This document shows, piece by piece, positions 38,377-48,068 of a DNA stretch of 64,000 bases. The notes beneath the pieces are model-generated. The model was given only the letters and a program-made list of their open reading frames with translations. It searched no databases and had not been told where the DNA came from. Source of the stretch: DATKNA01 sp963786765 (GTDB taxonomy: Bacteria; Actinomycetota; Actinomycetes; Actinomycetales; Kineosporiaceae); the NCBI GenBank assembly GCA_963786765.1, contig CAWBAJ010000033.1:62001-126000 (forward strand), written 5' to 3'. The translations under genes were made by a program, and so were the position numbers. The stretch's first letter is position 1. Every line of letters starts with the position of its first letter.

Positions 38377-39613
38377 CCGTTCCACCCCTTCGCGAGGTTC
38401 TGGCCGACAGCCTGCTCGGGCCGCAGTCGGAACACCGAGCGGACGAGCTGGGGTGCGGCGATGAACAGCACGATCATCGCCTGGACGACCACGACGAGGT
38501 CGACCGGCGTCCCGGTGGACGCCTGCATCTGGAGGCCGCCCGCGTGCAGCCCCCCGAACAGGATCCCGGCGAGGACGATTCCCCACGGGTTCGCCCGCCC
38601 CAACAGCGCCACCGTGATGGCGTCGAACCCGAAGCCGGCGTCGATGTCACCGGTGATCGCCGGGTTGGTCCCGAGGATCTGGCTGATCCCCGCGAGGCCG
38701 GCGAGCGCTCCGGAGAGCAGCATCACCATGGTGTACGAGGACTCGACCGGCATCCCCGCCGTGCGGGCGGCGGCGGAGTTCGCGCCGACGGCACGCAACC
38801 GGAACCCGAGAGTGCTGCGGTTCAGCAGCCACCAGGTGCCCGCCGCGGCGAGGAGTGCGAGGACGAAGCCGAAGTGCAGGCGCAGACCCGACCCCAGCAG
38901 GTGCGGCAACCGGGCGGTGGCGTCGACGTTGTTGGAGATCGCCTGGCCGTAGGGAGGCGCCTGGAAGCCGGGCACGGACAGCAGGTACAGCAGGAGGAAG
39001 TAGGCGATGTAGTTCAACATGATCGTCGAGATGACCTCGTGCGCTCCCGTGCGCGCCTTCAGCCAGCCGGCGAGGCCACCCCACAGCGCACCGCCGACGA
39101 CACCCGCGATCGTCGCCAGGACGACGTGCAGGACGATCGGCAGGTGGACCGCGAATCCCACATAGCCGGCGAAGATCGCCGCGATGATGATCTGCCCCTG
39201 CCCCCCGATGTTGAACAGGCCGGCCCGGAACGCGAGGCCCACCGAGAGACCCGCGCAGATCAGCGGGGTCGCGTCGAGCAACGTCTCGCTGATCGGCCCG
39301 AGGATGCGTCCCAGGTCGCCTGACGAGAGCGTCGACGGGTCGAGGATCGCTCCCTGGAAGAGCGCGACGTACGCGGCCGACACGGCGTGCCAGCCGAAGC
39401 TGACGGCATCCCAGGGATAGGCGAAGAAGTAGCCGAGGGCGCCGCGCGTCTTCTCGTCCCCGATGGCGATGAGCACCGCTCCCACCACCAGGGCGCTGAG
39501 CAGCGCCAGCGCGGTCACCAGCGCGGTGTTGAGCGCGGTGCGCCGGCGCCGCGGCGCGGCCGGCGACGGCGACGAGGGGGTGGGCTGCGCCGCCTCGTCC
39601 GGAGGGGCCTGGG

Positions 39614-39617
<4 letters not shown>
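38373..39617 (-). CDS. Nucleoside ABC transporter permease (second subunit)
   Basis: 414 residues from GTG 39617, which overlaps the ATPase stop. The Pro/Ser-rich cytosolic N-terminus precedes about nine membrane segments. Family boxes: TPLICAGLSVGLAFRAGLFN, IGGQGQIIIAAIFAGYVGFA, STIMLNYIAYFLLLYLL and LGFRLRAVGANSAAARTAGM. The two unlike permeases would form the membrane channel of one importer. Confidence 0.9.
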
Positions 39618-41143
<1,526 letters not shown>

Positions 41144-41201
41144 GGCGACCTCCGAGCCGGGCGGTGCTGGTGGGCGGCAGCCCGGCCGTGCCGGGCCCGC
41201 C

Positions 41202-42314
41202 TCACTTCGGCTGCGAGGGCGACGTGATCTTGATCTTGCCGGAGATGATGTCCTGCTTGACCGTGTCGAGCTCGCTCTTGAGGTCCGCGGGCACCTTGCT
41301 GTCGAACTGGTGGAACGGCGCGAGGCCGGTCCCGTCGTTCTCCAGGGTGCCGACGTAGCTGCCGGTCGGGAAGGTGCCGGACGCCGCACCGGTGACGTAG
41401 GTGGTCACCGCCTTGGCGAGATTCTTCACCACGCTGCTGAGGAACACCGGGCACTGCGCCGGCACGCTCTCGCAGCCGTCGGTGTCGACCCACAGCACGC
41501 TGACCTTGCCGTTCGATGCCAGGGCCGCCTGCCCCGCACCTTCGCCGGCACCGCCTGCCACCGGGAAGAGGACGTCGGCGCCCTGCTGGATGAACTGCTG
41601 GCTGATCTGCTGACCCTTGTTCTTGTCCGTGAAGGACTGGGCGAACGTGCCGGCCTTCTGATTCTGCTCGTTCCAGCCGAGGACCTGGACGTTCTTACCC
41701 TTCTGCTTGTTGTAGTACTGGACGCCCTCCCAGAAGCCGTCCATGTACACGGTGACCGGGGGGATGTTGAGGCCGCCCCACGTCGCCACCTTGCCGGTCT
41801 TGCTGTACGCCGCGGCGAGGTACCCGCCGAGGAAGCCGCCCTGGGCGGTGTTGAACTGCAGCCCGTACACGTTCGGCTGACCGGTGTTGCTGTCGATGAT
41901 CGCGAACTTCTTGTCCGCGTTCTTGGTCGCGACCGCCTTAAGCGCGTCGGTCATCAGGCCGCCGACGGCGATGGTCGTCTGGCAGCCCTTGGCGACCTGG
42001 GCATTGAGGTTGGGGGTGTAGTCGTTCTGCGACGACGACGGCACGTAGGAGATCTTGATGTTCGGGTTCTGCGCTGCCGCGTCCTGCATGCCCTTCCACG
42101 AGGACTGGTTGAACGAGCGGTCGTCGACGCCGCCGACGTCCAGCACCATGCACGCGTTGAGCGCCTGCCCGGCTGTCGCGCCGGGCGAGCTGCCGGCCGC
42201 GGCGCCGGCCGACGTCGTGCTGCTGCTGCTCGTGGACGCGGGCTTCGACCCGCACCCGGCCAGGGCGACGGACGCCACCGCGGCGAGCCCCAGTACGCGA
42301 ACTGTGCCCTTCAC
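41202..42314 (-). CDS. BMP-family nucleoside-binding lipoprotein
   Basis: 370 residues. Signal peptide with lipobox LAGC at 18-21, then a Ser/Ala linker. The domain begins ACMVLDVGGVDDRSFNQSSW, the family signature (VxDVGGIDDxSFN), and continues KGCQTTIAVGGLMTDALKAV and KKFAIIDSNTGQPNVYGLQF. GADVLFPVAGGAGEGAGQAA lines the ligand cleft. PnrA-type members bind purine nucleosides. It is the first gene of the operon that ends in cdd, which supports nucleoside uptake. Confidence 0.92.
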   Translation of the reverse strand: MKGTVRVLGLAAVASVALAGCGSKPASTSSSSTTSAGAAAGSSPGATAGQALNACMVLDVGGVDDRSFNQSSWKGMQDAAAQNPNIKISYVPSSSQNDYTPNLNAQVAKGCQTTIAVGGLMTDALKAVATKNADKKFAIIDSNTGQPNVYGLQFNTAQGGFLGGYLAAAYSKTGKVATWGGLNIPPVTVYMDGFWEGVQYYNKQKGKNVQVLGWNEQNQKAGTFAQSFTDKNKGQQISQQFIQQGADVLFPVAGGAGEGAGQAALASNGKVSVLWVDTDGCESVPAQCPVFLSSVVKNLAKAVTTYVTGAASGTFPTGSYVGTLENDGTGLAPFHQFDSKVPADLKSELDTVKQDIISGKIKITSPSQPK

Positions 42315-42546
42315 CGTTCCTCCTCAGGCGCCGCGGACGGCGGTCGCCGACATGCTGCCTGGATCCTGCTCGGGAACCCACCGAGTGGGCGGGCGCGGGG
42401 GTCATTCAACCCCGCTCCGCAGCCCATCCCCAAGGTCGGCCCACGCTCGATACCGATTCGTGATCGGGCCGAAACACGGCGACCGGTCAGATCGAGTTCC
42501 TCGCCCGGTGGCGCAGCTCGAGTGACACCTACCGGGGCGCCGGACC

Positions 42547-43722
42547 TCAGGCGGCGGCGAGCTGGCGCAGCGCGACGGCCGTGAGCACGCGGGCGCCGAC
42601 GCCGATGGCGCGCTCGTCGGCGACGAAATCGCCCTGGTGCAGGTCGTAGGTGCGGCCGCCCGGCGATCGCGTGCCCAGCCGGATCATCGCGCCGGGCACC
42701 TTCTCCAGGATCCACGCGAAGTCCTCGCCGCCGAGGCTCTGCTCGGCCAGCTGAACGGTGCCCTCGCCGAGCTCGTCCAGGACCGCCTGCTCCGCGAGCG
42801 ACACCGCCTGCGGGTCGTTCACGGTCGGCGGGACGCCGCGGGTGTGCAGCACCTCCGCGCGCACCCCGTAGGGCCGGACGATCTCGTGCACGACCTCCGT
42901 GAGCAGGGCGCCGGCGGCGCTCCAGACCTCCTGGTCGAGGCAGCGCAGGGTGCCCTCGAGCTCGCCTCCCCGCGGGATCGCGTTGGCCGCGCCGCCGGCG
43001 CTGATGCGGCCCCAGACGAGCGCGACGCCGGCTCGCGGGTCGAGCCGGCGGGAGAGCACCGCCGGGAGCTGCAACGCGGCCTGGCTCAGCGCGAAGACGA
43101 CGTCCTCGGTCAGGTGCGGCCGCGAGGTGTGGCCCCCGGAGCCGTGCAGGCGCACGAGGACGTGGTCGGCCGCCGACGTGATCGCGCCGGCACGCAGGGA
43201 GACGGTCCCGACGTCGGAAGAGGGGTCGCAGTGCAGCGCGAACGCACGCTCGACGCCGTCCAGGCCACCGGCCGCGATCACGTCGAGCGCGCCGCCCGGC
43301 ATGACCTCCTCCGCCGGCTGGAAGACGAGCCGGATCCCCCGGTCGAGGACGCCGCGGCGGCCGAGGTCGTTGAGCATCAGCCCGGCGGCGAGCACCGCGG
43401 ACGTGTGCACGTCGTGGCCGCAGGCGTGGGAGACGCCCGGGACCGTCGACGCGAACTCGAGGCCGCTCTCCTCCGCGAGCGGCAGCGCGTCGATGTCGGC
43501 GCGCAGGAGCACGACCGGATCCACCGGGCCGATGTCGCACACCAGGCCGGTGCCCGGCAGGAGCTGCGGGCGGAGGCCGGCGCACTCGAGCCGCTCCGCG
43601 ATCCGGGCGGTGGTGCGCACCTCGTGGTGACCCGTCTCGGGATGCGCGTGGAGGTCGCGCCGGAACTCGACGATCTCGTCGACGTACGGCGCGAGCAGCG
43701 GGGTCAGGTCGTCGTCACTCAC
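42547..43722 (-). CDS. M20-family amidohydrolase
   Basis: 391 residues. A dimetal amidohydrolase/peptidase: RRDLHAHPETGHHEVRTTAR, VVLLRADIDALPLAEESG, GVSHACGHDVHTSAVLAAGL, IRLVFQPAEEVMPGGALDVI with catalytic Glu, and EQSLGGEDFAWILEKVPGAM. Members remove acyl or amide groups (hippurate, N-acyl-amino acids, IAA conjugates). It starts 232 bp upstream of the BMP lipoprotein gene on the same strand order but is not coupled to it. Confidence 0.88.
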   Translation of the reverse strand: MSDDDLTPLLAPYVDEIVEFRRDLHAHPETGHHEVRTTARIAERLECAGLRPQLLPGTGLVCDIGPVDPVVLLRADIDALPLAEESGLEFASTVPGVSHACGHDVHTSAVLAAGLMLNDLGRRGVLDRGIRLVFQPAEEVMPGGALDVIAAGGLDGVERAFALHCDPSSDVGTVSLRAGAITSAADHVLVRLHGSGGHTSRPHLTEDVVFALSQAALQLPAVLSRRLDPRAGVALVWGRISAGGAANAIPRGGELEGTLRCLDQEVWSAAGALLTEVVHEIVRPYGVRAEVLHTRGVPPTVNDPQAVSLAEQAVLDELGEGTVQLAEQSLGGEDFAWILEKVPGAMIRLGTRSPGGRTYDLHQGDFVADERAIGVGARVLTAVALRQLAAA

Positions 43723-43836
43723 GGGACTTCCAGATTAACCTCGGTCCCCGTATCCGGCGCTTGAGCCGCACGCCACCCGGTGTTAACTCCTCGTTACCAT
43801 TCTCGCCGCCTGTTGCGGATGAGCCCTCTCCACCAA

Positions 43837-43902
43837 GCGACGATCAAGGAAAACTTAGGGATCATGGCAAGTCATGATCTCTAAGTTTTCCTTGATCGTC
43901 GC
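43837..43902. repeat. Long near-perfect palindrome between amidohydrolase and mutase genes
   Basis: Two 30-bp arms, differing at one position, flank a 6-bp loop (GCAAGT). The left arm starts GCGACGATCAAGGAAAACTT. It is strikingly AT-rich against the local background. It sits 9 bp beyond the mutase stop, where a transcript end hairpin would lie, but no U-tract follows. It could also be a mobile palindromic repeat. Confidence 0.9.
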
Positions 43903-43910
43903 ATAGCGCG

Positions 43911-45488
43911 TCAGAAGCGGTCGGGCGGGCGGTAGGTGCCCCAGACATCCCGCAGGGCGTGGCACACCTCGCCGACGGTCGCCTCCGCCGCGAGTGCCGC
44001 GCGCATCGGGACGAGGACGTTCGCGCTGCCCTCGGCCGCCGTCCGCAACTCGTCGAGAGACCGCTCGACGACGCCGGCGTCCCGGCGTTCGCGCAGGCGC
44101 GCCAGCGCCTCCCGCTGGTCGGCCTCGATCGCCGGGTCGACCCTCAGGGGCTCGTACGGCTCGCGCTCGTCGACGGTGAAGCGGTTGACGCCGACGACGA
44201 CCCGCTCGCCGGTGTCGATCTCCTGGGCGATCCGGTAGGCGGACCGCTCGATCTCGTCCTTCTGGAAACCCTGCTCGATCGCGGCGACCGCTCCTCCGCG
44301 GTCCTCGACGGCCTGCAGCAGATGCTCGATCTCGGCCTCGAGGTCGTCCGTGAGCGACTCGACGACGTACGAGCCCGCGAAGGGGTCGACGGTCTTCGTC
44401 ACGTCCGTCTCGTACGCGACCACCTGCTGGGTGCGCAGGGCCAGCCGGGCCGCCTTGGCCGTCGGCAGCGCGAGGGCCTCGTCGTAGGAGTTGGTGTGCA
44501 GGCTCTGCGTGCCGCCGAGCACCGCCCCGAGCCCCTGCAACGCGACCCGGACGAGGTTGACCTCGGGCTGCTGCGCGGTCAGCTGGACGCCGGCGGTCTG
44601 GGTGTGGAAGCGCAGCATCTGGCTCTTCGGGTTCCGCGACCCGAACTCGTCGCGGACGATCCGGGCCCAGACCCGGCGGGCGGCCCGGAACTTGGCGACC
44701 TCCTCCAGCAGGGTCGTGCGGGCGACGAAGAAGAAGGAGAGCCGCGGCCCGACGTCGTCCACGCCCAGGCCCGCCGCCTGCGCCGTCCGCAGGTACTCCT
44801 TCGCGTTCGCCAGGGTGAAGGCGATCTCCTGGGCGGGCGTCGCGCCGGCCTCGGCCATGTGGTAGCCGGAGATCGAGATGGTGTTCCACCGCGGCAGCTC
44901 GTCGCGGCAGTAGCGGAAGATGTCGGCGATCAGCCGCAGCGACGCCTTCGGCGGGAAGATGTAGGTGCCGCGGGCGATGTACTCCTTGAGGACGTCGTTC
45001 TGGATCGTGCCGGTCAGCTTCGCGCCGTCGACGCCCTGCTCGGCCGCCACGAGCTGGTAGAGCAGGAGCAGCACGGCGGCGGGCGCGTTGATCGTCATGG
45101 AGGTGGAGACCTCGTCGAGCGGGAGGCCGCCGAAGAGGGTCCGCATGTCCTCGAGCGAGTCGATGGCGACGCCGACCTTGCCGACCTCGCCCGCGGACAT
45201 CGGGTCGTCGGAGTCGTATCCCATCTGGGTGGGCAGGTCGAACGCGACGGACAGCCCGCCGGTGCCGTGCGCCACCAACTCGTGATAGCGCTGGTTCGAC
45301 TCCTGGGCGGTGCCGAAGCCGGCGTACTGGCGCATCGTCCAGGGGCGGCCGGTGTACATGGTCGGGTAGACGCCACGGGTGAACGGGAACGAGCCCGGCT
45401 CCCCCAGCTGGACCGACGGGTCGAAGCCGTCGAGCGCCTGAGGACCGTACACCGCCTCGATGGGCAGCCCGGACTCTGTCGTGCTCAC
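43911..45488 (-). CDS. Methylmalonyl-CoA mutase-family large subunit (acyl-CoA mutase)
   Basis: About 525 residues from GTG 45488 (a longer start at 45503 exists). B12-dependent acyl-CoA mutase barrel: RGVYPTMYTGRPWTMRQYAG, FGTAQESNQRYHELVAHGTG, LSVAFDLPTQMGYDSDDPMS, GTIQNDVLKEYIARGTYIFP and GGTQSLHTNSYDEALALPTA. The C-terminal cobalamin-binding domain (DxHxxG) is absent, so a separate small subunit must exist elsewhere. Tyr in RQYAG is the residue seen in methylmalonyl-type mutases, whereas isobutyryl-type enzymes carry Phe. I leave the substrate open. Confidence 0.87.
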   Translation of the reverse strand: MSTTESGLPIEAVYGPQALDGFDPSVQLGEPGSFPFTRGVYPTMYTGRPWTMRQYAGFGTAQESNQRYHELVAHGTGGLSVAFDLPTQMGYDSDDPMSAGEVGKVGVAIDSLEDMRTLFGGLPLDEVSTSMTINAPAAVLLLLYQLVAAEQGVDGAKLTGTIQNDVLKEYIARGTYIFPPKASLRLIADIFRYCRDELPRWNTISISGYHMAEAGATPAQEIAFTLANAKEYLRTAQAAGLGVDDVGPRLSFFFVARTTLLEEVAKFRAARRVWARIVRDEFGSRNPKSQMLRFHTQTAGVQLTAQQPEVNLVRVALQGLGAVLGGTQSLHTNSYDEALALPTAKAARLALRTQQVVAYETDVTKTVDPFAGSYVVESLTDDLEAEIEHLLQAVEDRGGAVAAIEQGFQKDEIERSAYRIAQEIDTGERVVVGVNRFTVDEREPYEPLRVDPAIEADQREALARLRERRDAGVVERSLDELRTAAEGSANVLVPMRAALAAEATVGEVCHALRDVWGTYRPPDRF

Positions 45489-45726
45489 GGCTCGCCTCCG
45501 CACCCGCGCTCCGGACGCCGATGACCTCGCCGCCCTCTGCTCCCGAGGCTACTCACGACGGGCGTTCGACCGGCCCGACAGTGGCACCCCTTCCGGAGAC
45601 GGGTGAGCGTGCTCCCCGCTGCCACGATGCACCCGTAAAGCCGCTCGGCGACGCCCCGCGGGCGGCTTATCAGGTGCAACGTGGCCGAAGGGGAGCAACG
45701 GGGGGCGGAGGCACGTGGCTCGAACG

Positions 45727-46896
45727 TCAGAGCAGGTCGGTGCGGCCCGCCGCACGCAGGGCATCGACGACGGCCTTCACGTCCTGGGCTCGTGCCCGTG
45801 TCGTCACCAGCACGGCGTCCGGGGTGTCGACGACGACCACGTCGTCCAGCCCCAGTACCGCCAGCAGCCGGCCGCTGCCGGGGACGGCGACACCCTCGGC
45901 GTCCCGCGCCAGCACCTGGCCGGCGTCGCCCAGCACGCGCACGGCCGCGTCGGCCGGCAGCAGGCCGGCGAGGGCCGCGAAGTCGCCGACGTCGTCCCAG
46001 CCGAACGCGGCGGGCACGACGGCGACCCGTCCCGCGGCCGCCGCGGGCTCGGCGACCGCGTAGTCGATCGCGACCTTCTCCAGCGTGGGCCAGACGGCGT
46101 CGAGCACCTCGGCGCGGCGCGGGGTGTCCCACGCGGCGGCGATCTCCGCCACGCCCTCCGCGAGGGCCGGCCGGTGCTTGGCCAGCTCGGCGAGCAGCAC
46201 GTCGGCGCGGGCGACGAACATGCCCGCGTTCCAGCGATACCCCCCGTGGGCGAGGTAGGCGGCGGCCGTGACGGCGTCCGGCTTCTCGACGAACGACTCG
46301 ACGGCGAGCGCGGAGGAGGTGCCGGCGGCCAGGGGCGCGCCCGCGCGGATGTACCCGAAGGCGGTCGACGGACGGTCCGGCTGGATGCCCACCGTCACGA
46401 TCCACCCCTCCCGAGCCGTCGCGACGGCGTCGCGGACGGCGGCCGTGAAGGCACAGGCGTCCCGGACGACGTGGTCGGCGGCGAACGAGCCGACGATCGC
46501 GCCCGGTGTCCGGTGCTCGACGACGGCCGCGGCCAGCGCGATCGCCGCCGCGGAGTCCCGCGGGGAGGGCTCGGCGAGCACGTCGCCGGCGCCGAGTTGG
46601 GGCAGCTGCGCCGCGACCGCCTCCGCGTGCGCGACCCCGGTGACCACCACGGTGCCGCCGCCGGCGATCGGGGCCAGCCGGTCGAGGGTCTGCTGGAGCA
46701 AGGTCCGGCCGGATCCTGTGAGGTCGAGCAGGAACTTCGGCCGGCCCGCGCGCGACAGCGGCCAGAGCCGGGTTCCGGCGCCCCCCGCCGGCACGATCGC
46801 GACGACGTCCGGCAGCGGAGCGCCGGCGGCGTCCGGCGTGAACGCTGCGTGTCCCTGCGGGCGCCCTCTGGCGGGTGTCTGGCCGTGCTCCGTCAC
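45727..46896 (-). CDS. manC: Mannose-1-phosphate guanylyltransferase
   Basis: About 389 residues from GTG 46896; an ATG at 46950 would add 18. Makes GDP-mannose from GTP and mannose-1-phosphate, for glycans and glycolipids. The nucleotide loop is VAIVPAGGAGTRLWPLSRAG with RPKFLLDLTGSGRTLLQQTL. Later come VGSFAADHVVRDACAF, ALAVESFVEKPDAVTAAAYL, YRWNAGMFVARADVLLAEL and AFGWDDVGDFAALAGLLPA. It lacks the C-terminal isomerase domain, so it is monofunctional. It is divergent from the sdh operon. Confidence 0.9.
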   Translation of the reverse strand: MTEHGQTPARGRPQGHAAFTPDAAGAPLPDVVAIVPAGGAGTRLWPLSRAGRPKFLLDLTGSGRTLLQQTLDRLAPIAGGGTVVVTGVAHAEAVAAQLPQLGAGDVLAEPSPRDSAAAIALAAAVVEHRTPGAIVGSFAADHVVRDACAFTAAVRDAVATAREGWIVTVGIQPDRPSTAFGYIRAGAPLAAGTSSALAVESFVEKPDAVTAAAYLAHGGYRWNAGMFVARADVLLAELAKHRPALAEGVAEIAAAWDTPRRAEVLDAVWPTLEKVAIDYAVAEPAAAAGRVAVVPAAFGWDDVGDFAALAGLLPADAAVRVLGDAGQVLARDAEGVAVPGSGRLLAVLGLDDVVVVDTPDAVLVTTRARAQDVKAVVDALRAAGRTDLL

Positions 46897-47026
46897 GGGC
46901 TCACCGTAGCCGGGGGGCCGGGGAACGCTCCGGGAATCGCGAACCGTCACCCGCTGTCCGTAGCGCTCTCCCCCGGATGCCGCAGTCGGGGCCGCCCGGA
47001 ACCGGCAGTCGCGGAACCGCGTCGGG

Positions 47027-47061
47027 GGTGTGACGTAGTCGGCACCCGACTACGTCACACC
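47027..47061. promoter_or_regulatory. Perfect 16-bp inverted repeat in the manC-sdhC divergent gap
   Basis: GGTGTGACGTAGTCGG and its exact complement are separated by CAC. The gap lies between two divergent starts, so a terminator is unlikely. It is 124 bp before the sdhC start. A regulator of the succinate dehydrogenase operon (or of manC) could bind here. It does not match the Rex or CRP consensus spacing. Confidence 0.6.
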
Positions 47062-47184
47062 GGGCCACCTGCAGCAGGACGCCTGATTGGCCCCGAATTA
47101 CAGTTGAGGTCGCCGGGACGTCGCTCCCGAAGTCCCCGCTCCCCCAAGTCCCCGCTCCCCCCGGTCCACAAGGAGGGTCCCGCC

Positions 47185-47562
47185 GTGGCGAAGGCGCCCA
47201 CAGGCACGCTGTACCGCGGCCGCGAGGGCATGTGGTCATGGGTGGCGCACCGGATCACCGGCGTCCTCATCTTCTTCTTCCTGCTCGTGCACGTGCTCGA
47301 CACCGCTCTGGTGCGGGTGTCCCCCGAGGCGTACAACGCCGTCATCGGCACGTACAAGAACCCGATCGTCGGGCTCGGCGAGGCAGGGCTGGTCGCCGCC
47401 GTCGTGTTCCACGCGCTCAACGGCGTCCGCGTGATGCTCGTGGACTTCTGGCACCGCGGCACCCGGGTGCAGCGGCAGATGCTGTGGATCGTCGTGGCCC
47501 TCTGGGTGGTGCTGATGGTGCCGTTCCTGGTCCGCCACCTGAGCGTCGTCCTGTCGGACTGA
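47185..47562 (+). CDS. sdhC: Succinate dehydrogenase cytochrome b556 subunit
   Basis: 125 residues from GTG 47185, 8 nt after AAGGAGG. Three membrane helices. WVAHRITGVLIFFFLLVHVL carries the HRxTG signature at the quinone site. VVFHALNGVRVMLVDFWHRG holds the heme-ligand histidine. With SdhD it anchors the dehydrogenase and passes electrons to quinone. It is the first gene of sdhCDAB. Confidence 0.92.
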   Translation: MAKAPTGTLYRGREGMWSWVAHRITGVLIFFFLLVHVLDTALVRVSPEAYNAVIGTYKNPIVGLGEAGLVAAVVFHALNGVRVMLVDFWHRGTRVQRQMLWIVVALWVVLMVPFLVRHLSVVLSD

Positions 47563-47584
47563 GCGAGCGAAGAAGGAGCCCCTC

Positions 47585-48058
47585 GTGACCGTGCCGACCA
47601 CCTCCGGGACCACCCCCGCGCTCGACGCCCCACGCAGCCCCTACCGCCGCACCAAGGCCACCCGCTCGAACTACGAGCTGTACGGCTGGATCTTCATGCG
47701 GCTGTCCGGGGTGCTCCTGCTCGTGCTCGTGTTCGGGCACCTCTTCGTCAACCTCGTCACCGGTCAGGGCATCAAGGGCGTCGACTTCGCCTTCGTCGCG
47801 GGCAAGTGGGCCAGCCCGTTCTGGCAGGTCTGGGACCTCACCATGCTGTGGCTGGCGATGCTCCACGGCACCAACGGCGTCCGGACGATCGTCAACGACT
47901 ACGCGGAGCGCGATTCGACGCGCTTCTGGCTCAAGGCGCTGCTCTACGCGGCGTTCGTCGTCGTGGTCGCGCTCGGCACGCTCGTCATCTTCACCTTCGA
48001 CCCGTGCCCTCCGGGCGGCGCCGCGTCGAACCTGCCCTCTTTCTGCACGGCCCGGTAG
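47585..48058 (+). CDS. sdhD: Succinate dehydrogenase membrane anchor subunit
   Basis: 157 residues from GTG 47585, after GAAGGAG. Three membrane helices follow a polar N-terminus of about 40 residues. YGWIFMRLSGVLLLVLVFGH and LWLAMLHGTNGVRTIVNDYA have the heme/quinone-side histidines. The sequence ends in a short tail (PSFCTAR). Spacing of 22 bp from sdhC and 10 bp to sdhA supports one operon. Confidence 0.9.
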   Translation: MTVPTTSGTTPALDAPRSPYRRTKATRSNYELYGWIFMRLSGVLLLVLVFGHLFVNLVTGQGIKGVDFAFVAGKWASPFWQVWDLTMLWLAMLHGTNGVRTIVNDYAERDSTRFWLKALLYAAFVVVVALGTLVIFTFDPCPPGGAASNLPSFCTAR

Positions 48059-48068
48059 AGGACGGCTC

